From the NCBI GenBank assembly GCA_946807835.1, contig OX327712.1, positions 14,588,001 through 14,652,000 on the forward strand: DNA of 64,000 nucleotides, read 5' to 3'. Numbering within the stretch: the stretch's first letter is position 1; each line of letters begins with the position of its first letter. Made by a program: the position numbers and the translations under genes. Below the pieces are notes generated by a model that searched no databases, was not told the origin of the DNA, and saw only the letters and a list, made by a program, of their open reading frames with translations. The stretch is from Ailanthus altissimus (Eukaryota > Streptophyta > Magnoliopsida > Sapindales > Simaroubaceae). Positions 1-13,287 of the stretch are shown piece by piece.

Positions 1-1272
1 TGACTCTTAAATGTTGACACGCACATATCCCGAGGGATCCTGAAATAAATATTCAATTTTGCTAAATTTTATTAGATTGAACTATTTAATCCGATACTCT
101 GTCATAGTGCACAATAAGTGCATTTCATTTTATAGAACTTCGTCTATACTCGATTCGGCAAATGAAACTACTTCATAAGTCCATGATCGATACCCCACAC
201 ACACGTTATGGATATTATAAATCAACGCGTTAGACCATACAAGTTGAAATCATTATATGTACGTATAATCCTTCTATCATAAATATCCTGATTGTGCGGA
301 GATATAGATCATCACCATCAAATTCTCATAAGCCTATCCATGAACTTATCTTCATATGTGTATCTCAATCAACAATAAATGCAAACACTTTTGTTATATT
401 GTTTAACCCTGAGGCAAATTATTTTTAAGAGTTTATTACTTATGGCCATATAATTTTTTGAGATATAATCTAAGATCATCAGATATACAACTTACCTATA
501 TAAACTAACAGATCTCGTGTCTCCGCACACTGAACTTCATGAGCATTGGACCATACCCAACGACACACAATAGTCACACCATAAAAGGTCTTTAACGTCT
601 ATGGAACTAAAGTATGGATGATCACTCACAAGCCCACCATGGTACTCAGGTCAAAAAGGACTACGAATACTACTCAACTCGAGAAAACCTTCATTTGACG
701 GCTTCATATAATGTCTATTGGGGTCCTTGTGAGTCTGTTCAATATTCAGTATTAGCTGAATACCCACATGCCTATACGAACTCTAAGCTCATAGTTAGCT
801 AAAAACAACCAGTACCATGCAAATATAAACATACACTGATCTACATAAAAGAGATTCACTAATAAACCTGCATTGGTGAAAATAGATCAAGAACTAATAT
901 TTGAAAATATACTTGCATAATGATATTTTTTAACACTTATTGCACCTCTTTACAACTTTGTCATTACTAGCATATTTTTTAAGTCATTGTCCTATTTCAG
1001 ACAAGGTTTCTAACTCTTAAAATTTTACTGACTCTTATAACTTGCTAATTCTTAGTAATGCCAATTTTTAACACTTAATAACTTTCAGCGTTGCTAACTC
1101 TTAGCTCATGTCTAAACTCTTTATACCATATCTGAATTTCTTCAAAACGTTACAAGTATAGTACTATTTAATAATAAAATTAATAATTTTTGTTCGAAAT
1201 TTTTATTTTATAAATATTAAACAATTAATACTCATATATTATTAGAATAACATGTAAGTACTAACTCCAACA
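1..1272 (+). mobile_element. 3' part of a 2.3-kb LTR (family L1)
   Basis: This is the right-hand part of a long terminal repeat cut off by the window edge. It matches, with divergence, the last ~1.3 kb of the LTRs at 28582-30891 and 32223-34535. Shared landmarks are the 'gtgcacaa(t/c)(a/g)agt' block, the 'agaccatacaagttg' block, the runs of 'taactctta' and the terminal CCAACA at 1267-1272. It contains no coding sequence. Small ORFs inside, such as 614-802, have no counterpart in the other copies. Confidence 0.8.
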
Positions 1273-1339
1273 CTTACTAATTTAAAAATTCAATAGCTTT
1301 GTTTCGCACACAAAAACAATATGTGGATTTTGTGTTTGG

Positions 1340-1411
1340 AGAAGATTATTTAGGATTTAAAATGTTTTGAGGGTTCTTTAATCCTCAAACATTTCAGCAA
1401 AGGAGACTCAT
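1340..1411 (-). pseudogene. Start of a LINE ORF2 (endonuclease N terminus), truncated
   Basis: On the minus strand an ATG at 1411 opens a reading of the type MSLLCWNVRGLxNP, the usual start of plant L1 ORF2 (APE endonuclease). Two of its Trp/Arg codons have become stops here. It lies directly downstream of the ORF1 remnant, as expected for ORF1-ORF2 order, and is lost after about 25 codons, before the LTR that ends at 1272. Confidence 0.6.
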
Positions 1412-1414
1412 GGT

Positions 1415-2857
1415 TTTCGGCAGGGCTAGTCTCCAGCCTTCACCGATAACTGTATTTCTGTCGAGCCCCAGGGGAGCTCCTTCCAAACGATCTTCCAAAT
1501 TTTGTTTTGTTTTTACAATTACTCTTCTTTCTAATCATTATTTCCAAATACTTTTCCTTTTTTTTCATTACTGGGCTATTGGATGTTGGCTCTGAGCCCG
1601 TTTTCATAACTTTAAGTTTTCACTTCCCTCTTCCCTCACCACTACGTTTTGGGCTGGGCTTTCATTGGGTTTCTCTCGAGGCTTGTATCACATCCCCCTT
1701 TTCAAAGCTTTAACTCTATTTCCCTCTCACTCTTGCCGCCGAAAGCTAATATTTCTCCTTCCATATTTCTCGCTTTTTTTTTTTTTTTTTTGCTTCCCTT
1801 ATATTTTGTTCTCCAATAAAATCTAATTTTTTTCCCTTTCACTTCTACCTCCCTATCACTAGCCTCTGCATCAATTCACATGTCGTCCCATTCCTCATTA
1901 ATTACCCTGGATATTTCCCCACCCTGACCCAGCACATTTCTTCTGGGTATTGGATCCTCCAGCTGTTGATTCAGGTTGTACCCTGAACCTGGCTTCACCA
2001 CCCTCCCCGGTTCTTTGTTTCTATCTTCTAGTTCTGTGTTAGCCCTGGACTACATGGCAACCATCATACTTCCTATTTTGGCCCTTGTCTTCTTCGTTGG
2101 GCTGGCTGTCTTCTGCTTTTCTTTATCCGACTGCTATTTGACTTTACTATTTTTTAATTATCCTCCTACAAACCCAGCACGCATCCAAGTTCCATACGTA
2201 AACTCCCCTACATCTATACTTTCCTCCTCTACACCATCTCCCTCAATTGCCTTCTCTTTTTTCTGCTTGGAATTTCCCACATTCTTTTCGGGAATGTCCA
2301 ATCCTGCCACACCAATAGCAGAAATCGGGTAATTTCTCATAGAGAATGGGTAGGCTTACTTATTCGAATGAGTTTTTAATTGCTACTTTGATGAACCTTT
2401 TCAGCGGTTTGGTTACATCCATGCGAACTCTTGCCCGAGCATATTTCCCTCTACAATCACCCTATTCATCTACTCCCACTTCCTCTACCAATACGATCTT
2501 ATTTCCTATCATTCTAATCATACTCTTTTGAATGCATACAATGGATATGTTATGAATTTGGATCCAAAGGGATGTATATGAGAACTGGATCTTATTAACA
2601 TCATTAATGCCCTTAGCTTCACTAAGGACTATCAATGCCCTGTCAAAATGCCACGGTTCTTTAGCTATCACTCTCTTTCTATCTTCGCCTGCTTCAAAGT
2701 GACATAACCCTGTTAATGCTCTGTCAAAGTGCCATGGTTCCCCCTTTAGTTTTAGCACCTCCTGCTCTGCCTCCGTTATTTTGAGGGTCTTACATAAACG
2801 AATTAACTTCTCGGTTTCCATTCTTACTTTAAAACTAGCCCACAGCCTTAATAACAC
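1415..2857 (-). pseudogene. LINE ORF1 remnant (DUF4283 + CCHC zinc knuckle)
   Basis: The minus-strand reading starts at 2857 and carries DUF4283-type sequence in order. First comes a 'KTLKITEAE' segment, then 'EPWHFDRALIVL', then 'WIQIHNI..VC.QKSMIRMIGNKI..VEEV' and 'VRMDVTKPLKR'. A CX2CX4HX4C zinc knuckle of the form CYWCGRIGHSRKEC follows near 2270-2310. This is the usual layout of ORF1 of plant L1-type LINEs, an RNA-binding protein of the retrotransposition particle. It has stops and a frameshift around 2345-2465. The 'EPWHFDRAL' block is duplicated about 60 bp apart (2640-2750). The plus-strand ORF at 1976-2332 is only its complement. Confidence 0.75.
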
Positions 2858-2899
2858 TCAATTTTACTAATGGCGCATTAAATGGACTGTGTTGACGAA

Positions 2900-4588
2900 G
2901 GAAAACTAAAATACCTTCACTAGACCTACTTTTACTTCAAATCCCTTGGAGGAACCAAAGAAAGAGAAATAAATTAAGAAATTTTCTATTAAACTTAACT
3001 TTAAAAAAAGATAATATTATCATTTTAATATTATATTATTTAAAATATTCATTATCTGTATTCAAACATCTATATCCTGTATCCAAATAATTTTATACCT
3101 ATATTCAAATAACCACTTTAAACCATAAAAATTTTACTTATTTTTACTTCTTTAATTTTTTTCAATAAATCCAAATGACCACTTTATTCCCTGTATCCAA
3201 ACCTAACACAATCTTACCCTAACACTTTTTTGTTTACCCTAACACATCTCATCATGGCATAATCGCAGGCGGCGATTCACCATTCCAGGCGGCGATTCAC
3301 GGCCACGCGACACCGTTGGATCACGAGCAGCCGCCTGTGTGATTGGCGGACGGCAATCTATATTTGAGCGGCGGGTGTTAAGGGAGTTAACTTGCGCACC
3401 CCTTTTTGATGATGCTGCAGGTGGAGAAAAGAGAAGGACCGCCCGGACCGGTGTAATTGATTTTTTATTCTATATTTTTTTTAAAAAAAAATAATAATTA
3501 GAATTCAAAATTTTTGGGGAATAGGAATTCTGCTGCCTTGCTTCGCTTTCGCAAGAGTGTTGGAAAGACGACATATCACCTGTTGGGAGATTCGTCAGCT
3601 TAAAATGAAAATAAGATCATGATAATGTTATTTCATAAACAAAGCGGATTGAGTTGGGTGTTTGTTAAATTTGATTATTATTGTTATTAGTAAAGCGGGT
3701 TTCATTTGATTATTATTATTATTATTATTATTTTGTGTTTGTCTAAATTGTTGTGGGTTTTGATCACAGAATGATGTTGAGGAATTGAAATTGAATTATT
3801 GTTCAGCCAAATCTGAATTTTGTGATCATCATGTAATGTAATTGGTTGTAAGGTTTGTGGGAAAAGAATGATTTTGTTGTTGAATTTGTTATAAAAAAAA
3901 AAAATCAGTGACAAAGGAAAGGATTTCCTATTAAAATATTTTTTTTTCTATAATTATTATATTATTAAAAACAAAAAATATTATTAATTTATTATTATAA
4001 AATATTATGTATTTTTATTTGTTGTATAAGGGTAAATTAATTATTTTATTATCTTTTCAAATCTGAAAAAATAAGTTAAATTTTTTATGAAATATTTTTT
4101 AACGATTAAATATTATTATATAATTTTTAAATTATTAAATATTAATAAAATTAATAGATATTTACGATAATATTTTAAAATAATAATAACAATAATAATA
4201 ATTAGCTTTCTAAATAATTTAAAACACATAAGACTTCTTACCAATTATCAATCGACTTGCTTATTATTCATTTGAAAAAAGAAAAAGAAATGAAACTTTT
4301 TTGTTTTATTACGTCCTCTTCTCTTTGCCAAAATTTATAATTATAAAGCATTATTACTTATGTTACAAATATTTGGTTTATGCAAAACTTAAATACCTAC
4401 TCTAAAAATGGGCATAAATGAAGTCGAAATCATAAATAACAGCAGTTTATAATATACGAGTTCAATAACAGAATTCATGATTGTGGCATTTGGCTTTACT
4501 TTGAGTCTATTCATATCATTTGCTTCTAACAACAAATTTATAATTCCTAAATAATTTTCACTGGCATCAAGTTGTCGCTTTTGAAATT
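2900..4588. other. Intergenic, with a GC-rich block and simple repeats
   Basis: No convincing gene is visible. A GC-rich patch at about 3260-3450 repeats the motif ggcggcgattcac twice (near 3268 and 3287). An (ATT)n run occupies about 3708-3732. Two short stretches could be exons: about 3530-3605, and 3765-3834 after a 'gatcacag' acceptor-like site (23 open codons, then TAA). I cannot assign a product or link them, so they are only noted. Confidence 0.4.
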
Positions 4589-4589
4589 G

Positions 4590-4626
<37 letters not shown>
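4589..4626. repeat. (TA)n microsatellite
   Basis: An uninterrupted TA dinucleotide run of about 34 bp. Confidence 0.95.
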
Positions 4627-4630
<4 letters not shown>

Positions 4631-5187
4631 CGAAGTTAAAAAAGAATATCTAAAAAAATATTATGTTACAAATTATATTAAGAACACCGAACAAATATTT
4701 GTAAAATGAAAAAAAATTATATCATATTCTAGTGTTAAGTATTAACTTGTGACTAATACTAAATAATTAGTAATCATGTCATTTTCTTTTAATGCAAATC
4801 ATTGCACGAGTCCCCCTTGACGGCTAATAGACAAGTTGAATGTTTATGTCGCTTATTTACTAGTGTTCAGTAGGCCTAACAAAGAGGTGCAAGGAGGAAA
4901 GGGTCTATTGTCTAATTCTGACCATTTAACTAAAATATTATTAAACCACGGGGGAGGGAAATGATAATCACCCTTTAAATGTGAGCAGTAAGATGTATGT
5001 AAGTTCATCCCCCGCTTGTTCTTTTACCTAATCATTCAATCCCAAAACACACTACAATAGATAAAAAATTATAAAGCCAAGGCAGTTTTAGCTTTAATCA
5101 CAAGCAATTTTCTAGCTTTAATCTCCAAATAAACAAATATTTCTCTACTGATTAAAACACTTACCGGGCTTTTTATAGCACTTTAAC

Positions 5188-5188
<1 letters not shown>

Positions 5189-5237
<49 letters not shown>
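5189..5237. repeat. (AT)n plus T17 tract
   Basis: An (AT)15 run is followed directly by 17 T. It lies just beyond the poly(A)-signal end of the FIP2 gene, so it probably marks the 3' boundary of the transcribed region. Confidence 0.9.
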
Positions 5238-5250
5238 CTGGAAGAAAATT

Positions 5251-5256
5251 TTTATT
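5251..5256 (-). promoter_or_regulatory. Candidate poly(A) signal of FIP2
   Basis: The complement reads AATAAA, about 515 bp past the FIP2 stop codon. It is the last such motif before the AT/T tract. The 3' UTR length, and any intron within it, cannot be fixed from sequence. Confidence 0.4.
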
Positions 5257-5772
5257 TCATTACTGCTAGATACTAACATCAATCAGTATGGCTGTGGGGT
5301 TGAACAGAAAACCAGTAGACTAAGAAACTAAATACAAGATTGCTTAATGGGGGAGTTTATTGAAAGGAAAAGGAGAAAAGGGTTCTGTAAAATCTTAACA
5401 AAGGGTCACTTGGGAAGATTTAGATTAGTCAAAACCAGTGTCAACAGTAGGAACTTCTTCGACAGCTAAACAACCCCGAGGCACCAACTCGTAAACTGGT
5501 TATACTTCAGGCAGGAAACATAATTGTTAAAATAAAGATAATCAGAAAGGTAATAAATTTCTAGGACTGCAGCACTGCTAGTTACTAAAAATGTAAAGCA
5601 AATTTATCAATGGGTTCAAAAGATGCATACAAATCTCACAACCAGCTAAACAAATAAATTACATCAGCTATCAACAATTTGTACAATTATTTTAATATAT
5701 GAGGTGCGGAAATGAAAATGTTAAACATGGTTGTATAAAGGATGGATATATATACAGCTTCAGGTTTCAACG

Positions 5773-8700
5773 TTATCGAATTGCTCCTAGCAGATTGGCA
5801 CCATCAAGCTTTGCACCTTCCAAATGCTGTTAAATTGTAATCCATTCTCAGTCTCAAGATTTTGATACATGTTAATAGTAGAACATATTCACATTTTGAA
5901 TGTTGGATCTTTTTTACTTACTGTATCTCGAAGATTCACACGCCGCAGATAAGCTCGTTGAAGATTTGCACCCTTTAAATTGGCATTACTTAACTTTGCA
6001 CCCTGCAAATTGATGTTTAAAATTTCAACTTTCAACAAATTAAAATCTTTGGAGCAGTACGACAACTAATGGAATTAATAATGTCCCATAATCACTTAAC
6101 TGCCTACGTCCCATAATCACTTAACTAACTATGTCCCGTAATCACTTAACTGCAACTCAAGCTAGTTTAAAATTAATTATAAGAACCAAAACACACTGAT
6201 AAGAATGCTCTGCAGGCATCCTCACACACAGAGTTCAATATATGAAAAACAATCAAAAACATAGCCATAACACTACAAAACAGAGGTATCTTCTTTTCCA
6301 CAATCAAAACATAAAAAATAAAAATAAAAATTGCATAAATACACATAAACGTGTACTCTGAATGTGCAAGACATACAATGAAATGGGTTAACAAAGTTAT
6401 CCCAGTATAAGCAAATAATAAATTCAATAAAATTGACTAAAAAATCTACCTTCTTTTTTTTTTTCTGTTTATAGAAATATAATCAAAAACTAAAAAAGAC
6501 AAACAAGGCTACATAATAAAACCTTACACACTTTATTTGACGGTACTCCATCAACTCAGAGAATAAAAACTAAATGTTTGAAACATGCACATAAACATAT
6601 GGAGAATTATATAAAGACACATGATGTGTATAGAGGCCCTGTGAACATCCCAAACAACTTACAAATTAAGACCAGTTAATATCAGAACATTCCATGAATG
6701 AACTGTTGCTTTCCAAGTAATATGAGAATCTTTAAGACATCTTATAATAATTCAATGATAAAATCTGCAGTCAAGTGAAAACTGAGTTTATAGTTCAAAC
6801 TGAGGCCATGAACACTGAAAAAGTCAAGAGTAACATGTGCACAAACACAATTTTTAGAAGACTTCATTAATCTTTAAACTAATCAATGAAGCAAGGTAAT
6901 AACAAATGCTGACAATCCAAACTGGTTAGAGACCTTTTTTTTTTTGTTTTCCTGAAACAAACCAGTTAGCGGTTCAATACTAGAGTGTATGTCTAATTAC
7001 TTAATATACAATAATCCCCAACAAATCAAGACTGCTATTAGCTCTGCATTAATTCTTACATGTGGGCACCTCTTATCATTTAGACATTATTAAAAAGTTT
7101 ATTTTCTCCTTATGGTGTTGATCCTAGATTATTTAAACACTTCAATCTTACCTTCAAATTGGCTCCTTCCAAGTTAGCTCCCTCCAGGTTGGCATTAGTA
7201 AGATCAGCGGCCTGAAAAGGCAATAGGAGAAACAGATTACTACTTGTATTAAACTTAATAAACATCCAAGTTGCAAATTGCTTAACGGTAGAAGAGCAAC
7301 ACAATTGTCAGGATACTTAAATTAAAAAGTTCTCAGAGAAAGAAAGCAAAAGTGCAAGGAAGTGAATTAAATGGGATAGGTTTAATATAATGACTTTGAC
7401 CCAGTGGTTGTGGTACCGATGGTGTTAACATGAGGTATACACGTCCACAGAAGCAAAGCTGGCTCATTCAAACAGATGCTGAACAAAATGCAGAGTAGCT
7501 ACACCAAGGTTCCTACCTCACTAAAAAATGTTCCAACGACCATAGAGAATAAGAAATGCCAAAAAAATTAAGGGAAGTGTATTATTTAGAGAATTAAAGA
7601 AGCTGAACCTGTAAGTGCGCCGATCGCAGGTCTGCTCCACAGAAGCTACAGTCTATCAAGCAAGCATCTACAATATACAAGGATAAATTAAATCCATATA
7701 CCATTTTACATGTAGTGGTAGACTTAAGTAGAATAAACAAGCATTGCAGCAAAAGAAAAGAAAATGCATTCATTTGTCATCCCTACAGCTAAAAAACAAC
7801 TAACTGTGTGCTTCTCTTAACAAACATTGCGGCTGAAAATTCCGGAGAAGTAATACCTCATGTCACTGTTTTCTGTTTTCTATCTAAATCTTGCAAATAT
7901 TTCTTCTAATCCATTCATGTCTAATAATTAAAAGAAAGTGCAAAAGAAATAAAGAAGAACCAGATGCACATATCACAATATGCAAATCTGCCAGTCTGGG
8001 GTAAACATAAACTAAATGTAAAGACAAATTATGAGGTGATAAAACACCATAAACGAGAGAGAACATGTACAGAACAATTAGAAATAGCAAAAACTCAGAT
8101 TCAAGTATATGGTCAGGGTAAAAGATCATTTGCCTTGAAGGTTTGCACTCTGAAGATTAGCACCAGCTAGTAAAGCTCCACGAAGATTTGCCCCAGTAAA
8201 TTCACATCTTCCCTAGTCAAGATAAAACCCTTAAAAAGCAATTCTTAGGCATTCATATAATCAGGAGTAGTGCTATAACTCTCTTACTCACGCAAAGTTG
8301 CATTGTGAAATATGGAACCCTCAGCATCCACGTCCTGTGATGAGAACAATAGATTTAGTAGATGATAATCAATCTGGAGAAAACTGTCAAGCTTGGAGAC
8401 AAGAGATAGTCCGTATCCTTGTCACTCCTGCCTTACGCATTAAAATTCATAATTGGAAAGGGCAAGATGAACAATTTAAGAATTTTTACAACTTTTTTTA
8501 AATAATATCGCTACTTATTCAAGGAAGACGTACTATATTTATTATAAGTCTAAAGAATTGTACCAACCCGAAATTTTGCACACTGAAGATTTGCACGAGA
8601 GAAGAAAACATTTCTAAGGCATGCATAGCTGAAGTCCACATATGACAGATCCTGCATATGTTTGAGAGCAGAAGCAATATCTTAGAAAGATGAGTGTTTT

Positions 8701-11700
8701 ATCTTGCAACTCTGGCTATCTAAGAGTAACTCAAAGTTGTTCCTTTCATAAAAATTTAATCAACAGTAACAATCTCACATTAATTGTGAAAGAACAGATA
8801 TAATGAAAAAGCAGTAAGATCTTCTTCAATAAGCCACCAGAGAAGCTAAAGAAAACCCTAATTAGTTAAATGACTGGAATAAACAGATAGCATTCCATAT
8901 ATTTATTGGCAAACAAACTTGAATCTCCATAAATCGGAAAACTAGCTGAGCAAATGCATGATTCAGCGAATCGAGTGGCTTCAAAAACCAAATTGTAGCT
9001 GGCATAAAACTGAAAGTATTCATATGAGAAAACTTTAAAGCATCTGGATTCAGTATATTTATTACCAGCTTTGAAAGATCAAGGCCAGAAAAATTAATTC
9101 CTCGAAATCTGACTTTTTCAGACTGTATACATTTGATGATATCAACACGTGTCAACTCAGTATCTGATTCATTATCTTCCTTCCTTTTATTTAAAACAGC
9201 ATTGATTCTCTCTATTAGTCCCTGAAATATAAAATGTAAAAAGAAGATCGATTGTAAATAAACACATACAATTGATCTATTGTCAAAAATGAACTACATA
9301 TCCAAGAATTTCAACAGGAATCATACAATAACTATGGCAGTGACGTTTGGGTGTTTAATGCATGAAAACGTTCAAAGTCACCGAGAAAGTGAGTTCTCTC
9401 ATTAAAAGATGGGAATGGGGAGTATTTAGAAGTCTAATAAGAGTTTGGGAGAGACCTCCAAGAGCTAGAACATGAAAGGAAAACCAAAAATGAAGTTTGT
9501 CTTGGGGGATAGAAAATAGGAAGAACAAGGACTGCAGATTTACTTTATACACCACTCACTCGAAAAGCTTAATTCATTTGTACTTTGTCTAGATTTGCAA
9601 GCACTTGATCAACTACCAAAATTCCACTGAGGTAGAAGCATTAAATTTCTTTTATCTTAGAATATTTTTTCTTGTTTTTGTAGCTTGTCCTGATTCACAT
9701 GTTCAAATAAGAGACTACTAGGAAGCTTTTCAAGCAAGATGTCCCATATTGAGCAGGAAGGAATCTAGAGTGGTGTATCTTTTACTTAAAGAGTCCTTCT
9801 TCTCATATTTTCACACCCCACTACCACAATCAGTTTTTGGTTTATCTTTCACTTTTAAGCTCTTGTTGGTGTCTACAAATCCTTCATTATTAAATTCCCA
9901 TTAAACTTAGAACCCAAGTCTTACATGATAGACCCCATTATTTGCAACACTCTTACACGCACTCTCAACTAGGAGGTGGGAAAAAAAGAAGATAAGAACT
10001 AAACCTCACTTGTTAAACTGATCAATTAGGAACAATTTTGTTTGGTTTTTGCTATTAAATTGGGTCACTTTGGTTTTTGAAAGATCAAATACTGATTGAT
10101 TCAGTTCACCGATAAACCAAACCAAAAACCAAAATTAACACACTTAGGTGGAAAATTGGTTCTTAACAAAAAATGAACTAAGACAAACTGCTTCATTGAT
10201 AAACCAAAATGAAAACCTACACAATTAGGCACAAAATCAGTTAAAAAATAGAAACCAAACTGAACTGGTTAGCTCTAACCAGGTTAGTTCATATCAATAA
10301 TTCATTTTAGATTGGGTTCAATAAATTATGAATCGATCAATTTTCTGTTTGGTTAAATTTTTTTTCCAGAACTAAACTGAACCAACAGTTACATTAAGTT
10401 CAGTTTGGCTCAGTTCTGTTAAGGTTGATTCAATGAATTATGAACCGAACAAACATATTCCTACCCCTACTCTCAGCAAATTGTGATTTAAAAGAATATA
10501 GATTAAGAGTATATGATATCACCAATGGGCCAATGCACAACTTGCAACAAAATGGTCACTCATGTAACTCAAAAAAATATAGAATTCAATTTCAATCCTC
10601 AATGATATCTAGTGTCAACAGAATTCAGCAAGCTTTTTCAAGCCACTGTTAATATAGTCTAAGAATATGAAGTGAAATTACAATAGCCATCCTATCCAAT
10701 TTCCAATTCAAAAAGTAGATTCCAAATCTGAATTTACTTTGATAGGGAGCCTTATCTTTTAAGTTCTTGATGCTTCTATAATATACACCAAGAAACTAAT
10801 ATTTAACTTAAGCATCTCAAAGGAAAACATAGAAAAGTTGATAGGGAAGTATTACTGTTTATTATTTGTATATCATATAGAAAGAAATTAGAGAATGGGA
10901 AACAGGAGCTAAAGGCTGGTTATAATTAGGTATTAAACACAACAATTTGTTACTTTAACTTAAAAAGCAATTTGCTTGTGTCTGCAAAAGTTCATGTTGA
11001 TGGCTCCAAAGAAGGCTACATCTAGTGTACCATATTTCACTTCAAGTAGCTGTAGCACCTTCTTTACTGTTCCTCCTACAATATCAATCTCCCTTTCAGG
11101 TAACTTACGAAAGAATTTTCAAACTTGTTTTCCCTTCTAAAAAGCACTCATGTGACTACCATTATCTGAAAAAAATGCCCGTGAATTCATAAAAGTTAAA
11201 CTTGGATCTAAGAATTTTCTTTAAAACATAAGATGCAACAGAACAGTAAACTCATACTAATAAAAGGAAAATGGATATGAGGGGCAAAACAAGACAGGAA
11301 TTCGGCAGGAGCATATCATTATAATCCCAAAGGACTCCAGATCTCACTCACAAAATTCATAGAGGGAAAATATATAAATGGCATGTACTTCGCAATATTG
11401 CTCCCAAAAAATAATGATGATTCATTTCAAACCAAAAAAAACAATGGATGTAGAAGAAACTACACTTACAAGTAGTTGATAATATTCTGCTTCCCGTAGA
11501 AGTTCCAAATATTTAGATTCTGTTAATGTGGGAATAACACCATCTCTCAACCAATTCAGAATATGCCGGAAAGTTTTTCCATCCCTATCAATAAAGACAT
11601 ATCCCTGAAAGAATTCAATATGATCAGAGATCAGAATTTGACTTACAAACTTCAAAGAAGGGCTATGCAATGCAAAAATCAAAGGAAAATTATATTTAAA

Positions 11701-13243
11701 TGTTTTCCTTGATAAAAAAGAACTCTTCAACACAAATGATCCCCATTAGAATCATAAATCAGAATAAGATGCAAAACTAGTAATTCAGTGTTCCTGTAAG
11801 ATCAAAAAGATCACATGGAAGGATTGTGAAAATGGGATTATTTATCCTGAATTTATGGCTGAAAATTGCAATGTTTACATACATTCAGCAGGGTGAAGGA
11901 ATGGAAAGAAGGAAAGGGGAAAATTGTCCTTTCCATTCATTTAATTGATAGGATGAAAGGGAGAGAAAAGGAAGAGCATCACAAATGGAAATATTGCTAA
12001 TGATTTTCTCACTTCAATAAAATTCATTCCTTTCATCATAATTCCACTAATTTATGGAGGAAGTGAGTTTGTTAGTTTGAAGGGATGGAAAATTCTTCCC
12101 ATTTTGTTCCCTACATTGCCTCTTCTTGAACCCCATAGGAAAAAAATTTACCTCTCTTATCATTTCATTCTTTCCCTATGTATTAAGAATAACCTATGAG
12201 AATCCATCAGCAAACTTGTAAGTTTAAAGATAAGGAATAAAAAAGACATAATAAGAAAATAATAGAAAGCTATTACAGATATTCATGAAACAATAGGCTA
12301 TTTCGCTGAGAACATACAAAAGATATGCAAAACAAGCCACAGCAACAAGACAACCTCAAGACTCTCTACAACTGTATTATGAGCAGAAAATTGTAGCATT
12401 GTCAAGAAATATTACTAAACAAAAGAAATAAAAATAAAACTTCATATATCAACTATCCAAAACATATGCTTAGCGACATTGTGACATTATGGAACAACGT
12501 GTACTGAAACATTCACCATATAGCATACAACAGTAAATACATTAATATAAAAGTTTGTGTATTCACCAATGCAAAATAAGCATAAACAGATGCAATGTCA
12601 CTGTATATAAAGAGTAAGCAACCAAAGACAGAGTTCAACACCTTATCAGAGTCACAGCACACAGTATGGCGACCACTGAACATGGCTGCAAGCATGGACT
12701 CAGGTTCACGGTGAGTCAGAGTATCAACTGTCGTACAATATTTCGTTCCTCCTGCATATGAACACACAAGATATATAAACAAATTTCTTCAAGTAAAAGC
12801 ATAGAATCGCTGCCGATTTTCCTGTGTCACAGTTTCAAACACAGTAAAACGACTGTAATTAATTCAATAATTCGGATTCTTCTTGGTAGATGAGAAAATA
12901 ATAACAAAATTAACAAGAAGCATTCAGCAAAGAGTAACTAAAGAGCAAATAAATCATAAAACTCAGCTAATTTAACTCAATAACAGGAGATTAGTAATAA
13001 GTCTGAACTAATAAAAAAAATAGGTTTTTACATTTCTTTTTAACAACAGATCAATTCTAGGTGAAATTATACTGCGATCGGTTACTAATAGGTAAATCGC
13101 AATGAAGAAAAGGGTCGACATGTCGGTTATGTAAAATGCATTCATTTGCAAAGGCATTTTGTGAATGCTGCAGAGAGAATGAGAGAAATTTACCGACCGA
13201 TATTGAGACGAACAATTGAAGAGAAATAAGAGTCCTCACCCAT
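5773..13243 (-). CDS. FIP2: BTB/POZ (T1-type) and pentapeptide-repeat protein, FIP2 type
   Basis: Eleven coding exons, in gene order: 13198-13243, 12642-12751, 11470-11604, 9066-9221, 8568-8651, 8288-8334, 8134-8207, 7609-7667, 7152-7211, 5922-6002, 5773-5826. They total 906 bp, giving 301 residues plus TAA, close to the ~300 residues of Arabidopsis FIP2 (FH-interacting protein 2). Residues ~10-100 form a T1/BTB domain (IVRLNIGGTKYCTT, then FIDRDGKTFRHILNWLRDG, then LLREAEYYQLLGL). Residues ~130-298 are pentapeptide repeats of A(D/N)LxX type (ADLTNANLEGANLEGANLKG and others), a right-handed beta-helix. The family is reported to bind formin FH1, and BTB proteins also serve as CUL3 adaptors; which role applies is inference. 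Splice sites were chosen to keep frame and family alignment. The exon 7/8 intron has a GC donor (8133-8132). Exons 1 and 6 each have a second donor 4 nt away that would break the frame. Introns hold no recognisable insertions, but the 2.2-kb intron 3 (9222-11469) has a low-complexity 'aaccaaac/aactgaac' stretch at about 10020-10440. Confidence 0.95.
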
Positions 13244-13279
13244 TGCTGAATGTATTGACTTGTCATAGCGCGTTTTAGG

Positions 13280-13287
13280 TATTTATA
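13280..13287 (-). promoter_or_regulatory. TATA box upstream of FIP2
   Basis: The complement reads TATAAATA. It ends only 36 bp before the start codon at 13243. If it is used at normal spacing, the 5' UTR would be roughly 10 nt or less. Otherwise the true start site lies further upstream and this is a chance motif. Confidence 0.4.

Noticed and set aside
1976..2332. Plus-strand ORF of 118 codons
   Set aside because: It is the complement of the LINE ORF1 zinc-knuckle region, which carries the recognisable motifs.
3530..3834. Possible two-exon gene end on the plus strand
   Set aside because: Acceptor-like site and a short open frame exist, but no product, donor or upstream exons could be supported.
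12513..12782. FIP2 second exon read as a stand-alone 89-residue gene
   Set aside because: Its ends run into intron sequence. Only 12642-12751 is exon, shown by frame and splice sites.
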